Shown here: positions 16,016 to 24,389 of the stretch, piece after piece
How positions within the stretch are numbered: the first letter of the stretch is position 1
Layout: the number at the start of each line of letters is the position of its first letter
Assembly (NCBI RefSeq): GCF_003660455.1
Contig: NZ_QZVR01000016.1
Span: forward strand, 62,001 to 126,000
DNA from: Nocardioides ferulae
Lineage (GTDB): Bacteria > Actinomycetota > Actinomycetes > Propionibacteriales > Nocardioidaceae
DNA: 64,000 nucleotides
Direction of reading: 5' to 3'
Translations under genes and position numbers: made by a program
The notes under the pieces: generated by a model
Told to the model about the DNA's origin: nothing
Seen by the model: only the letters and a program-made list of their open reading frames with translations
Databases searched by the model: none

Positions 16016-16752
16016 GCCTCCACCAGCCACTGATCGAAGGTGATCCGCCCGCGCGGGCCGTCGGTGGCGGGCGTCAGCGCACCGGAGCGCACGGCCCGGC
16101 CGGCCTCGCCCGGCACCGGAACCGGCACCACGACCCGCCGCAGCCCGCGAGCCCCGACCACCCGCCGCGCGAGCCGGACGACGTCGTGCTGCTGCGGGCC
16201 GGCGAGGTCCGGCACCCGGCCGCCCGGGCCGGCGGCCGCCCGGTCGACCAGGGCCTCGGCGACCTCGCGGGCGGCCACCGGCTGGCTGAGCATCCGGGGC
16301 ACCAGCGACACGGGGCCGACCCGGGCGAAACCGAGCACCTGCTCGGCGAACTCGTGGAACTGCGTGGCCCGCAGCACGCTCCAGGGCACCGGCCCGTCCG
16401 CCACGAGTCGCTCCTGCAGCCGCTTGCCCGCGTAGTAGCCGAGGCCCACCTCGTCGATCCCGACGATCGAGAGCACCACGTGGTGGGCCACCCCCTGCTC
16501 CGCCTCGGCGGCCAGCAGGGTCCCGGTCACCGCCCGGAAGAACGCCTCGGCCTCCTCGCGACGCTGGGTCGCCACGTTGGTCACGTCGACGACGGCGTCG
16601 ACCCCGGTCAGCCGTTCGGCGAGGCCGCGGCCGGTGGTGAGGTCGACCCCTTCCGCGCGGGCCAGCACGACCACATCGTGCCCGCGCTCCCAGGCCACGT
16701 CGACGACGTGCCGCCCCACCACGCCGGTGCCGCCGGCCACCGCGATCCTCAT
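16012..16752 (-). CDS. NAD(P)-binding SDR-like protein (NmrA type)
   Basis: 246 residues from ATG 16752, with GGAGG upstream. The Rossmann motif is 'IAVAGGTGVVGRHVVDVA' (GxxGxxG). The usual SDR YxxxK is represented by 'GYYAGKRLQE', and 'DVTNVATQ' lines the cofactor pocket. This is the atypical/extended SDR group (NmrA-, YwnB-like) that either reduces quinones or senses the NAD(P) redox state. Oxidoreductases of this type are frequent companions of ECF41 sigma factors, and the gene overlaps that sigma gene by four bases. Confidence 0.88.
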   Translation of the reverse strand: MRIAVAGGTGVVGRHVVDVAWERGHDVVVLARAEGVDLTTGRGLAERLTGVDAVVDVTNVATQRREEAEAFFRAVTGTLLAAEAEQGVAHHVVLSIVGIDEVGLGYYAGKRLQERLVADGPVPWSVLRATQFHEFAEQVLGFARVGPVSLVPRMLSQPVAAREVAEALVDRAAAGPGGRVPDLAGPQQHDVVRLARRVVGARGLRRVVVPVPVPGEAGRAVRSGALTPATDGPRGRITFDQWLVEA

Positions 16753-17162
16753 CGTTCCTCCCGAGTGCGGGTCGGCAGCAGCGCGAGCAGCGCCAGGAGC
16801 AGGGTGAGCGCGAGCGTCACCACCACGGCGACCGCGTCGGCCTCGGGCAGGTGCCCGACGTGCCCGACGTGGTAGGCGAGGTGCGGCACCGAGAACACCA
16901 CCCAGGCCGCGCCCAGCATCGTGGTCGCGGCGCGCTGCCGCCACCGGAGCGCGAGGACGCCGGCCACGCCCAGGGCGAGGTAGAGCGACCCGATGTCGCG
17001 GACCAGGTGCTCGTTGAAGGGGCCGTCACCACCGACCCAGGCGCGGTTGAGCCCGGGGAAGTCGTCGTAGAACGAGCGGGGCGCGAACGTCCCCCACCCG
17101 CCGACGTAGAACGCCGACGCGGTGAGGGCACCCGACGCCGCCTGCTGGATGCGTGTGCTCAT
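16749..17162 (-). CDS. Small four-helix membrane protein
   Basis: 137 residues with about four membrane segments (start 'ASGALTASAFYVGGWGTFAP', then 'LYLALGVAGVLALRW', 'TMLGAAWVVFSVPHLAYHV', 'VAVVVTLALTLLLALLALLP'). A conserved-looking 'PRSFYDDFPG' loop follows the first helix. It resembles small DUF4345/DoxX-like proteins, but I cannot assign it firmly. Its stop overlaps the SDR start (ATGA), making it the first gene of the membrane protein-SDR-ECF41 unit. Confidence 0.75.
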   Translation of the reverse strand: MSTRIQQAASGALTASAFYVGGWGTFAPRSFYDDFPGLNRAWVGGDGPFNEHLVRDIGSLYLALGVAGVLALRWRQRAATTMLGAAWVVFSVPHLAYHVGHVGHLPEADAVAVVVTLALTLLLALLALLPTRTREER

Positions 17163-17213
17163 GTCGTGGTGACGCGGCCGAGGCCGCCCGGTGTGACATC
17201 GCCGCCGGCCGGG

Positions 17214-17852
17214 CTAGACCAGGGCGGAGACCAGCTCGGGCTCGGTCTTCTCGCGCACCTCGTCCTCGGTGACGTCGGGGGCGAGCTCGACGAGCCGCAG
17301 CCCCGCCGGTGTCACGTCGACGACGCAGAGGTCGGTGATGATGCGCTGCACCACCCCACGGCCGGTGTAGGGCAGCGAGCACTCGCGCACGATCTTGAAG
17401 GTGCCGTCCTTGGCGACGTGCTCCATCAGCACGATCACCCGCTTGGCGCCGTGCACCAGGTCCATCGCGCCGCCCATGCCCTTGACCATCTTGCCGGGGA
17501 TCATCCAGTTCGCGATGTCACCGCGTGCGGAGACCTGCATCGCGCCGAGGATCGCCGCGTCGACCTTGCCGCCGCGGATCATCCCGAAGCTCGTCGCCGA
17601 GTCGAAGAACGAGGCGCCCCGCCGCAGCGTGACGGTCTCCTTCCCGGCGTTGATCAGGTCGGCGCTCTCCTCGCCCTCGAACGGGTAGGCGCCCACGCCG
17701 AGGATGCCGTTCTCGGACTGCAGCACCAGCTCGACGTCGTCGGCGACGTAGTTCGGCACCAGCGTCGGCAGCCCGATGCCGAGGTTGACGTAGGAGCCGT
17801 CGGACAGCTCGCTCGCCGCCCGGGCCGCCATCTGCTCGCGGGTCCAGCTCAT
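17214..17852 (-). CDS. scoB: 3-oxoacid CoA-transferase subunit B
   Basis: 212 residues from ATG 17852, which overlaps the subunit A stop (ATGA). The catalytic glutamate is Glu47 in the 'LQSENGILGVG' motif, which forms the glutamyl-CoA thioester. 'ASFFDSATSFGMIRGGKVDA' and 'GAMQVSARGDIANWMIPGK' are standard for the SCOT beta subunit. With subunit A it moves CoA from succinyl-CoA to acetoacetate (or a related 3-oxoacid), in ketone-body and short 3-oxoacid catabolism. The SENG motif separates it from the IpdAB cholesterol-ring hydrolases, which share the fold. Confidence 0.95.
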   Translation of the reverse strand: MSWTREQMAARAASELSDGSYVNLGIGLPTLVPNYVADDVELVLQSENGILGVGAYPFEGEESADLINAGKETVTLRRGASFFDSATSFGMIRGGKVDAAILGAMQVSARGDIANWMIPGKMVKGMGGAMDLVHGAKRVIVLMEHVAKDGTFKIVRECSLPYTGRGVVQRIITDLCVVDVTPAGLRLVELAPDVTEDEVREKTEPELVSALV

Positions 17853-18631
17853 GCCTGCTCCCCCTTCGGCCGGACGGTCCGGCGCTCGATCCGCTTGTCG
17901 GCGGCCTGCTCGGGGGTCAGCGCGACCACCCGTTGCACGAAGACCCCGGGCGTGTGCACCTGGTTGGGGTCGATCTCGCCCGGCTCGACGAGCTCCTCGA
18001 CCTCGGCGATCGTCACCCGGCCGCACATCGCGGCCAGCGGGTTGAAGTTGCGGGCGGAGTCCTTGAAGACCAGGTTGCCGTGCCGGTCGCCCTTCCAGGC
18101 CCGGACCAGCCCGAAGTCGGCCACGATCGCCGACTCCAGCACGAACTCCTTCGGGCCCTCGGCCGTGTCGAAGGTGCGCACCTCCTTCGGCGGTGAGGAG
18201 ACCACCACCTCGCCGTGCTCGTCGTACCGCCAGGGCAGCCCGCCGTCGGCGACCTGCGTGCCGACCCCGGTCGCGGTGAAGAACGCCGGGATCCCCGAGC
18301 CGCCGGCCCGCATCCGCTCCGCCAGCGTGCCCTGCGGTGTCAGCTCGACCTCCAGCTCGCCGGAGAGGTACTGCCGGGCGAACTCCTTGTTCTCCCCGAC
18401 GTACGACGCCACGACGCGCCGCAGCCGCCCGGCGCCCAGCAGCAGCCCCAGCCCCCAACCGTCGACGCCGGCGTTGTTGGAGACCACCTCGAGGTCGGTC
18501 GTGCCGGCCTCCAGCAGCGACGCGATCAGCACCGACGGGATGCCGCACAGCCCGAAGCCGCCGACCGCGAGCGTCGACCCGTCGCCGATGTCGGCGACCG
18601 CCTCGGCGGCCGACCCCACCACCTTGTCCAT
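17849..18631 (-). CDS. scoA: 3-oxoacid CoA-transferase subunit A
   Basis: 260 residues from ATG 18631, with GGGAGGAG upstream. Family marks are 'VGGFGLCGIPSVLI' (Gly-rich CoA loop), 'VSNNAGVDGWGLGLLL', 'SYVGENKEFARQYLSGELEV' and 'GSGIPAFFTATGVGT'. The C-terminal 'DPNQVHTPGVFVQRVVAL' is typical of bacterial SCOT alpha. It partners the overlapping subunit B. A palindrome at 18661-18678, 30 bases upstream of the start, is a candidate operator for this two-gene operon. Confidence 0.95.
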   Translation of the reverse strand: MDKVVGSAAEAVADIGDGSTLAVGGFGLCGIPSVLIASLLEAGTTDLEVVSNNAGVDGWGLGLLLGAGRLRRVVASYVGENKEFARQYLSGELEVELTPQGTLAERMRAGGSGIPAFFTATGVGTQVADGGLPWRYDEHGEVVVSSPPKEVRTFDTAEGPKEFVLESAIVADFGLVRAWKGDRHGNLVFKDSARNFNPLAAMCGRVTIAEVEELVEPGEIDPNQVHTPGVFVQRVVALTPEQAADKRIERRTVRPKGEQA

Positions 18632-18660
18632 CTCGGCTCCTCCCTGCCGGTTCCCGGCGA

Positions 18661-18678
18661 GGTTAGTGACTGTTAACC
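18661..18678. promoter_or_regulatory. Candidate operator upstream of scoA
   Basis: GGTTAGTGACTGTTAACC: 5-bp outer arms GGTTA/TAACC around an 8-base centre. It lies 30 bases before the scoA start and about 95 bases before the divergent ATPase gene. TetR- and MarR-family sites often have this size. The regulator is not in the window. Confidence 0.35.
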
Positions 18679-18760
18679 GACCGTGTCCATGGCCGGCGGC
18701 CATCGCCGCGGGCCCCGCTCCGAGGACCCGGCTTCGAGGACGCCGCTGGATTCGAGGGCC

Positions 18761-18766
18761 TACGCT
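18761..18766 (+). promoter_or_regulatory. -10 box of the ArsA-like ATPase pair
   Basis: TACGCT lies seven bases before the GTG at 18774. There is no Shine-Dalgarno, so the transcript is probably leaderless. Confidence 0.48.
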
Positions 18767-18773
18767 GCCAGAC

Positions 18774-19820
18774 GTGTCCACCCGCAAGCAGGAGTTCGGC
18801 GCGCGCGCCCCCTCCGCCGCAGCGTCCGCCTGGTCACACGTCCGCCTGCACGTGGTCACCGGCAAGGGTGGCACCGGCAAGTCGACGGTCGCCGCGGCGC
18901 TGGCGCTCGCACTGGCCTCCCACGGACGCAACGTGCTGCTGTGCGAGGTCGAGGGCCGCCAGGGCATCGCCCGGATGTTCGACGTCGACCCGCTCCCCTA
19001 CGAGGAGCGGCGCATCGCCAGCGGACTGCCCCGCGCCGACGGCCTGCCCGGCCACGTGCACGCGCTGCACATCGACCCCGAGTCGGCCCTCATGGAGTAC
19101 CTCGCCATGTACTACAAGCTCGGCCGCGCGGGCCGGGCCCTCGACCGCTTCGGCGTGATCGAGTTCGCCACCACGATCGCCCCCGGCGTGCGCGACGTGC
19201 TGCTGACCGGCAAGGTCTTCGAGGCCGTGCAGCGCAACAGCCGCAACAAGGGCGCCACCCGCTACGACGCCGTGGTCCTCGACGCCCCGCCCACCGGCCG
19301 GATCGCCCAGTTCCTCAACGTCAACGGCGAGCTGGCCGGACTGGCCAAGGTCGGGCCGATCAAGTCGCAGGCCGACACGGTGATGACGCTGTTCCGCTCG
19401 CCCCGCACCCTGGTGCACCTGGTGACCGTGCTGGAGGAGATGCCGGTCCAGGAGACCGCCGACGGGATCGCCGAGCTGCGCTCCGTGGGGCTGCCCATCG
19501 GCGGTGTCGTGGTGAACATGGTCCGCCCGCGCGACCTCGCCGCCGCCGACCTGGCGGCCGCTCGTGCGGGCACCCTCGACCGCGCCCGGGTCGCCGCCGA
19601 CCTCGAGTCGGTGGGCGTGGCGCACGATCCGGCCCTCCTCGACGGCCTGCTCGCCGAGGCGGCCGACCACGCCGAGCGGCGCGCACTCGAGGACGCCCAG
19701 CGCGAGGTGGTGCAGGGCCTCGGCGTGCCGATCTTCGAGCTGGCCCGCGAGCCCGCCGGCATCGACCTCGGGTCGCTCTACGACCTCGCCGCCGAGCTCC
19801 GCGAAGGAGGGCTGGGCTGA
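18774..19820 (+). CDS. ArsA/GET3-like ATPase, first of a pair
   Basis: 348 residues from GTG. The deviant P-loop GKGGTGKST sits at residues 30-38, with the signature Lys of the SIMIBI class. Switch motifs 'VVLDAPPTGRIAQFL' and 'VVNMVRPRD' follow. ArsA/GET3 ATPases work as dimers, moving anions or tail-anchored clients. Here the two consecutive genes probably encode a heterodimer, as proposed for mycobacterial Rv3679/Rv3680. It overlaps the next gene by one base (TGATG) and precedes the WhiB and PBP genes in the same order as in mycobacteria. Confidence 0.92.
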   Translation: MSTRKQEFGARAPSAAASAWSHVRLHVVTGKGGTGKSTVAAALALALASHGRNVLLCEVEGRQGIARMFDVDPLPYEERRIASGLPRADGLPGHVHALHIDPESALMEYLAMYYKLGRAGRALDRFGVIEFATTIAPGVRDVLLTGKVFEAVQRNSRNKGATRYDAVVLDAPPTGRIAQFLNVNGELAGLAKVGPIKSQADTVMTLFRSPRTLVHLVTVLEEMPVQETADGIAELRSVGLPIGGVVVNMVRPRDLAAADLAAARAGTLDRARVAADLESVGVAHDPALLDGLLAEAADHAERRALEDAQREVVQGLGVPIFELAREPAGIDLGSLYDLAAELREGGLG

Positions 19821-21007
19821 TGGCGTCCCGTCCCCGCAGCCGCACCGGGCCGCGCACCACCGGCTCCCCCGGCACCCACGAGCCGCCTGTGCTCGACGTC
19901 GACGCGCTGCTCGACGATCCGGGCACCGGCATCGTCGTGTGCACCGGATCCGGCGGTGTCGGCAAGACCACCACCTCGGCGGCGCTGGCCCTGCGCGCCG
20001 CCGAGCGGGGACGCAAGGTCGTCGTGCTCACCATCGACCCGGCCCGCCGGCTGGCGCAGTCGATGGGCATCGAGGAGCTGGACAACACCCCGCGACCGGT
20101 GCAGGGGGTCGACACCGCCGCGGGTGGCCGGCTCGACGCGATGATGCTCGACATGAAGCGCACCTTCGACGAGGTCGTGCTCAGCCAGGCCACCCCGGAG
20201 AAGGCCAGGCAGATCCTCGAGAACCCCTTCTACGTCGCGCTGTCCAGCTCCTTCGCCGGCACCCAGGAGTACATGGCGATGGAGAAGCTGGGCCAGATCC
20301 ACCGCGCCGCCCAGGCCGACGGCAGCTACGACCTGATCGTGGTCGACACCCCGCCGTCGCGCTCCGCGCTGGACTTCCTCGACGCCCCGGAACGCCTCTC
20401 CAGCTTCCTCGACGGGCGCTTCATCCGACTGCTGCTGGCGCCCGCTCGCGGCCCAGCGCGGATGATGACCGCGGGACTCTCGCTGGTCACCGGGGCCCTC
20501 ACCAAGGTCCTCGGCGCCCAGGTGCTGCGCGACATGCAGACGTTCGTCACGGCCTTCGACACGCTCTTCGGCGGCTTCCGGGCGCGCGCCGAGAAGACGT
20601 TCGCACTGCTCCAGAACGAGCGCACCGCGTTCGTCGTGGTCGCCGCCCCCGAGCCCGACGCGCTGCGCGAGGCGGCGTACTTCGTCGACCGGCTCAGCGA
20701 GGACGCGATGCCGCTGGCGGGGCTGGTCGTCAACCGCGCCTCACCGTCGCCGACGGGAGCCCTCTCGGCGGACGAGGCGATGGCCGCCGCATCCCGGCTG
20801 CGCGACGCCGACCCCTCGTCGTTGACCGCCGGACTGCTGCGGCTGCACGCCGACCGCAGCCGGCTGGTCGAGCGTGAGGCGCGACTGCGCTCGCGGTTCA
20901 CCGCAGCGCACCCCGACGTGGCGACCACGGTGGTGCCGGCGCTGGCCGGCGACGTGCACGACCTCGAGGGGTTGCGCCAGGTGGGCGCACTACTCGCAGG
21001 CGGGTGA
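19820..21007 (+). CDS. ArsA/GET3-like ATPase, second of a pair
   Basis: 395 residues from ATG 19820. The P-loop GSGGVGKTT lies at 43-51, the A-loop-like 'TIDPARRLAQSMG' follows, and switch II is 'LIVVDTPPSRSALDFLDAP'. It is longer than its partner by an internal helical section ('LLLAPARGPARMMTAGLSLV') that corresponds to the client-binding helical subdomain of GET3. A heterodimer with the preceding ATPase is likely. The 3' end is 30 bases from the convergent WhiB gene. Confidence 0.92.
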   Translation: MASRPRSRTGPRTTGSPGTHEPPVLDVDALLDDPGTGIVVCTGSGGVGKTTTSAALALRAAERGRKVVVLTIDPARRLAQSMGIEELDNTPRPVQGVDTAAGGRLDAMMLDMKRTFDEVVLSQATPEKARQILENPFYVALSSSFAGTQEYMAMEKLGQIHRAAQADGSYDLIVVDTPPSRSALDFLDAPERLSSFLDGRFIRLLLAPARGPARMMTAGLSLVTGALTKVLGAQVLRDMQTFVTAFDTLFGGFRARAEKTFALLQNERTAFVVVAAPEPDALREAAYFVDRLSEDAMPLAGLVVNRASPSPTGALSADEAMAAASRLRDADPSSLTAGLLRLHADRSRLVEREARLRSRFTAAHPDVATTVVPALAGDVHDLEGLRQVGALLAGG

Positions 21008-21037
21008 GGCCTGTCCCGGACTGAGCCCGGGTCCGGG

Positions 21038-21325
21038 TCAAGCGGTCGCGTCGACCTTCACGCCGCCGTCGCGCGCAGCCTCGAGGACCACGCGCCAGGA
21101 GGCGTTGGGGCGCCGACGCAGCAGCGCCCGACGCTCCCGCTCGGTCATGCCACCCCAGACCCCCCATTCGATCTGGTTGTCCAGCGCCTCGGCCAGGCAC
21201 TCGGTGCGCACGGGACACCCGTTGCATAGCTGCTTGGCCTTGTTCTGCTCGGCACCGCGCACGAACAGCAGGTCCGGCTGCGCCTCACGGCACGCCGCCC
21301 GCGGCGTCCAGTCCTCTACCCACAT
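21038..21325 (-). CDS. WhiB-family iron-sulfur regulator (WhiB4-like by position)
   Basis: 95 residues from ATG 21325 (MWVEDWTPRAAC). Four cysteines, C12, C34, C37 and C43 (CNGC pair), ligate a [4Fe-4S] cluster. 'EWGVWGGMTERERRALLRR' is the G[VI]WGG turn plus basic segment that binds sigma factor or DNA. Longer in-frame starts exist upstream, but the Shine-Dalgarno-like GGGGA and family length favour this ATG. Position between the ArsA pair and the PASTA PBP matches whiB4 (Rv3681c) of mycobacteria, a redox sensor. That assignment is by synteny. Confidence 0.93.
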   Translation of the reverse strand: MWVEDWTPRAACREAQPDLLFVRGAEQNKAKQLCNGCPVRTECLAEALDNQIEWGVWGGMTERERRALLRRRPNASWRVVLEAARDGGVKVDATA

Positions 21326-21532
21326 GATGATGTCCCCACATCTGCCGGAATAGGTGCGCGTCCCCATGACGCCTACCCGGGTGAATCCCCTCGTCCTCCA
21401 AGTTAAGAACCCCGCGGCGTCCACCGACAGACACTTTCGACCCAAGTGGTATAGCCCGAAAGGACTATGGCCCTAGCCGGGTCTGTGGTAGTGGCCCGTC
21501 GCCGGCGCGGGGCCTCCGCACCCGCTCTCCCG

Positions 21533-21538
21533 TAGTCT
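21533..21538 (+). promoter_or_regulatory. -10 box of the PASTA PBP gene
   Basis: TAGTCT ends seven bases before ATG 21546. The GTG at 21540 would lie only one base after the box, so the ATG is the better start and the mRNA is probably leaderless. Confidence 0.5.
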
Positions 21539-21545
21539 GGTGCGC

Positions 21546-23903
21546 ATGGCCGCACCTCCCGACGCTCGACTCTCGCCCTCCCGGGTGCTCTCCCACCTGG
21601 GCGTGATGGCCGTGGTGGCCGCGGTCCTCGGCGTCGTCGTGGCCGGGCTCGCGATCCCCTTCGCCGGCGTGCTCGGCATGGGCGCGAAGAGCATCGCCGA
21701 GACGATGGACGAGCTGCCCGAGGAGCTCGAGACCGAGTCACTCCCGCAGCGCACGACGGTGGTCGACGCCGACGGCAACCAGATCGCGAGCCTGTTCGTC
21801 CAGAACCGGGTCAACGTCGAGCTCACCCAGGTCTCGCGGATCATGGTCAAGGCGATCGTCGCGATCGAGGACGACCGCTTCTACGAGCACGGCGCGCTCG
21901 ACATCAAGGGCACCCTGCGGGCGTTCATCACCAACCAGGCCAACGACGGCGTGGTCCAGGGTGGCTCCTCGATCAGCCAGCAGGTCGTGAAGCAGACGCT
22001 GCTGCAGCAGGCCGAGACGGACGAGGAGCGGGCCGAGGCCATCGACGACAGCTATGCGCGCAAGCTGCGCGAGCTGCGCTACGCCATCGCGCTCGAGGAG
22101 CGCTACTCCAAGGACTGGATCCTCGAGCGCTACCTCAACATCTCCTACTTCGGCGACGGGGCCTACGGCATCCAGGCGGCGGCCAAGCACTACTTCAACG
22201 TCAACGCCAAGCAGCTCGACCTGCGCCAGTCCGCGCTGCTGGCCGGGCTGGTGAAGAGTCCCGACGCGCTCGACCCGACCAACGACCGCAACCGCGCTCT
22301 GGCCCGCCGCAACGTGGTGCTCGACCGGATGGCCGAGCTCAACGTCATCTCCCGCGAGCGGGCCGCCAAGGTCAAGGACCAGCCGCTGGGGCTGAACGTG
22401 CAGCCCAACGAGAACGGCTGCGTCGACTCCAGTGCCCCCTTCTTCTGCGACTACATGGTGCGCTACCTGATGGCCGACCGCAGCCTCGGCCGCACCAAGG
22501 CCGAGCGCCGTCGCCTGATCTACTCCGGCGGGCTGACGATCCGCACCACGGTCGACCTGGACATGCAGCAGGCCGCGGACAACTCGGTGCGGGCCAACGT
22601 CTTCCCCCAGGACTCCGCGATCGGGGGTCTGGCCATGGTCGAGCCACGCTCCGGCGAGGTGCGGGCGCTCGCCCAGTCCCGCCCGATGGGCGCCGACCAG
22701 GACGCCGGGCAGACCTTCCTCAACTACGTGGTGCCGAAGAAGTACGGCGACTCCAACGGCTTCCAGCCGGGGTCGACGTTCAAGGCGTTCGTGCTGGCGG
22801 CGGCGATCAACCAGGACATCCCGCTCAACCGCACCTACAACGCCCCCGAGACGATCAGCATCCCGATGCGCGACTACAAGGTCTGCGACGGCGAGTACTA
22901 CGCCAGCAGCGAGATCTGGTCACCCTCGAACTCCACGTCCAACGGCACCTTCAACCTCTACCAGGGCACCCAGCTGTCGGTGAACACGTTCTTCGCCCAG
23001 CTCGAGCGCGACACCGGGCTGTGCGAGCCCTACGAGCTCGCGCAGGCGATGGGCATCGGCCTCGACGACCCGGCGACCCAGATGGTGCCCTCGTTCACCC
23101 TCGGCGTGGCCGACGTGAGCCCGCTGGAGATGGCCGAGGCCTACGCCACCTTCGCCGGTCGCGGGCTGCACTGCGACTCCCGACCGGTCACCGCCCTTGA
23201 GGACGCCGACGGCAACGTGATCAAGGAGTACCCCGCCACCTGCCAGCAGGTCATCGCCCCGGCCACGGCCGACGCGGTCAACGACGTGCTGCGCGGCGTG
23301 CAGGAGGGCTCCGGCTTCGGCGCGGCCCGAGGACTCGCGCTCGACCAGCCGTCGGCCGCCAAGACCGGCACCACCCAGGACGGCAAGGCGGTGTGGTTCG
23401 TCGGCTACACCCCGCAGCTGTCCACCGCGGCGATGATCGCCGGCGCCAACGAGTACGGCCAGCCGATCCCGCTCGCCGGCCAGACCATCGGCGGCGCCTA
23501 CATCCCCACCGCCTCCGGCTCCGGGTTCGCCGGGCCGATGTGGGGCGGCGCGATGCAGGTGATCGACGACTCGCTGGAGTACCAGGACTTCGTGGCGCCC
23601 TCGGCCGACGACATCGCCGGCGTGATGACCACGGTGCCCAGCGTGGGCGGCATGGGTGTCGACGAGGCCCAGGCGGTGCTGGCCGAGGCAGGGTTCGCGG
23701 TCTCCCTCGGCGGCGACCAGTACTCCAGCTATCCGGTCGGCACCGTCGCGTTCACCTCACCTGGAGGCGGCGGACAGGCCGGCAGCGGCAGCACGATCAC
23801 GATCTACACCTCCGCCGGGCCCGAGCCCAAGGGCAACGGTGGCGGTGGCGGAGGCAACGGCGGTCGAGGCAACGGCGGCGGGGGCGGTCGCGGCGGGCGC
23901 TGA
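21546..23903 (+). CDS. Class A penicillin-binding protein with PASTA domain (PonA2-like)
   Basis: 785 residues from ATG 21546. An N-terminal membrane helix (about 18-42) anchors it outside the cell. The GT51 glycosyltransferase domain has 'AIEDDRFYEHGALD' (near 106-119) and 'GGSSISQQVVKQTLLQQ'. The transpeptidase has SxxK at Ser410-Lys413 ('GSTFKAF'), SxN ('SVNTFF') and 'KTGTT'. One PASTA domain follows ('VPSVGGMGVDEAQAVLAEAG'), then a Gly-rich tail of about 25 residues. It polymerises and cross-links peptidoglycan. From memory, the ArsA-ArsA-WhiB-PBP-phosphoesterase order is that of mycobacterial Rv3679-Rv3683, where this gene is ponA2. Confidence 0.96.
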   Translation: MAAPPDARLSPSRVLSHLGVMAVVAAVLGVVVAGLAIPFAGVLGMGAKSIAETMDELPEELETESLPQRTTVVDADGNQIASLFVQNRVNVELTQVSRIMVKAIVAIEDDRFYEHGALDIKGTLRAFITNQANDGVVQGGSSISQQVVKQTLLQQAETDEERAEAIDDSYARKLRELRYAIALEERYSKDWILERYLNISYFGDGAYGIQAAAKHYFNVNAKQLDLRQSALLAGLVKSPDALDPTNDRNRALARRNVVLDRMAELNVISRERAAKVKDQPLGLNVQPNENGCVDSSAPFFCDYMVRYLMADRSLGRTKAERRRLIYSGGLTIRTTVDLDMQQAADNSVRANVFPQDSAIGGLAMVEPRSGEVRALAQSRPMGADQDAGQTFLNYVVPKKYGDSNGFQPGSTFKAFVLAAAINQDIPLNRTYNAPETISIPMRDYKVCDGEYYASSEIWSPSNSTSNGTFNLYQGTQLSVNTFFAQLERDTGLCEPYELAQAMGIGLDDPATQMVPSFTLGVADVSPLEMAEAYATFAGRGLHCDSRPVTALEDADGNVIKEYPATCQQVIAPATADAVNDVLRGVQEGSGFGAARGLALDQPSAAKTGTTQDGKAVWFVGYTPQLSTAAMIAGANEYGQPIPLAGQTIGGAYIPTASGSGFAGPMWGGAMQVIDDSLEYQDFVAPSADDIAGVMTTVPSVGGMGVDEAQAVLAEAGFAVSLGGDQYSSYPVGTVAFTSPGGGGQAGSGSTITIYTSAGPEPKGNGGGGGGNGGRGNGGGGGRGGR

Positions 23904-23928
23904 CCCTCCACCGGGGCGGGGGCTCAGC
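23899..23928. terminator. Hairpin between converging PBP and YqeY genes
   Basis: GCTGA/TCAGC ends with an adjoining C-run/G-run (one bulge) fill the 20-base gap between the converging stop codons. It probably serves both directions. Confidence 0.4.
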
Positions 23929-24382
23929 CGAGCTGGCGACGCACCTCGGCGGCCACCGCCGCGCCGTCGGCCCGGCCCTTGACCTGCGGCTGGACCAGGC
24001 CCATCACCTTGCCCATCGCCTTCATGCCCTCACCGGCCGCGCCGCTCTGCTCGACCGCGGCCGCGACGATCTCGGCGATCTCCTCGACGCTGAGCTGGGC
24101 CGGCAGGTAGTCGGCGATCACGGCGGCCTCGGCGCGCTCCTTGGCGGCCATCTCCTTGCGCCCGCCGTCCTCGAACGCCACGGCGGCCTCGCGCCGCTTC
24201 TTCGCCTCGCTGGAGAGCACCCCGACAACGTCGTCGTCGCTGAGCTCGCGGTGCTCCTTGCCGGCGACCTCGGCGTTGGTGATCGCGGTGAGGATCATCC
24301 GCAGCGTCGAGGAGCGGACCTCGTCGCGCGCCTTCATCGCGGACGTCAGGTCGCCGCGCAGCCGGTCCTTGAGAGCACTCAT
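23924..24382 (-). CDS. GatB/YqeY domain protein
   Basis: 152 residues from ATG 24382 (MSALKDRLRGDLTSAMKARD). This is the stand-alone YqeY domain homologous to the tail of GatB, the Asn/Gln amidotransferase subunit. Typical marks are 'RSSTLRMILTAITNAEVA', 'EAKKRREAAVAFEDGGR', 'EAAVIADYLPAQLS' and the C-terminal 'MGKVMGLVQPQVKGRADG'. It is a small soluble helical protein of unclear role, possibly tRNA-binding. It diverges from the metallophosphoesterase with only 26 bases between start codons. Confidence 0.93.
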   Translation of the reverse strand: MSALKDRLRGDLTSAMKARDEVRSSTLRMILTAITNAEVAGKEHRELSDDDVVGVLSSEAKKRREAAVAFEDGGRKEMAAKERAEAAVIADYLPAQLSVEEIAEIVAAAVEQSGAAGEGMKAMGKVMGLVQPQVKGRADGAAVAAEVRRQLG

Positions 24383-24389
24383 GACGACC

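Noticed and set aside
17214..18631. IpdAB (steroid ring CoA hydrolase) instead of SCOT
   Set aside because: The beta subunit has the catalytic Glu in SENG, which IpdB lacks.
21462..21475. Possible DosR box (AGGACTATGGCCCT) between whiB and the PBP gene
   Set aside because: Only about 10 of 14 core positions fit and the outer flanks do not match.
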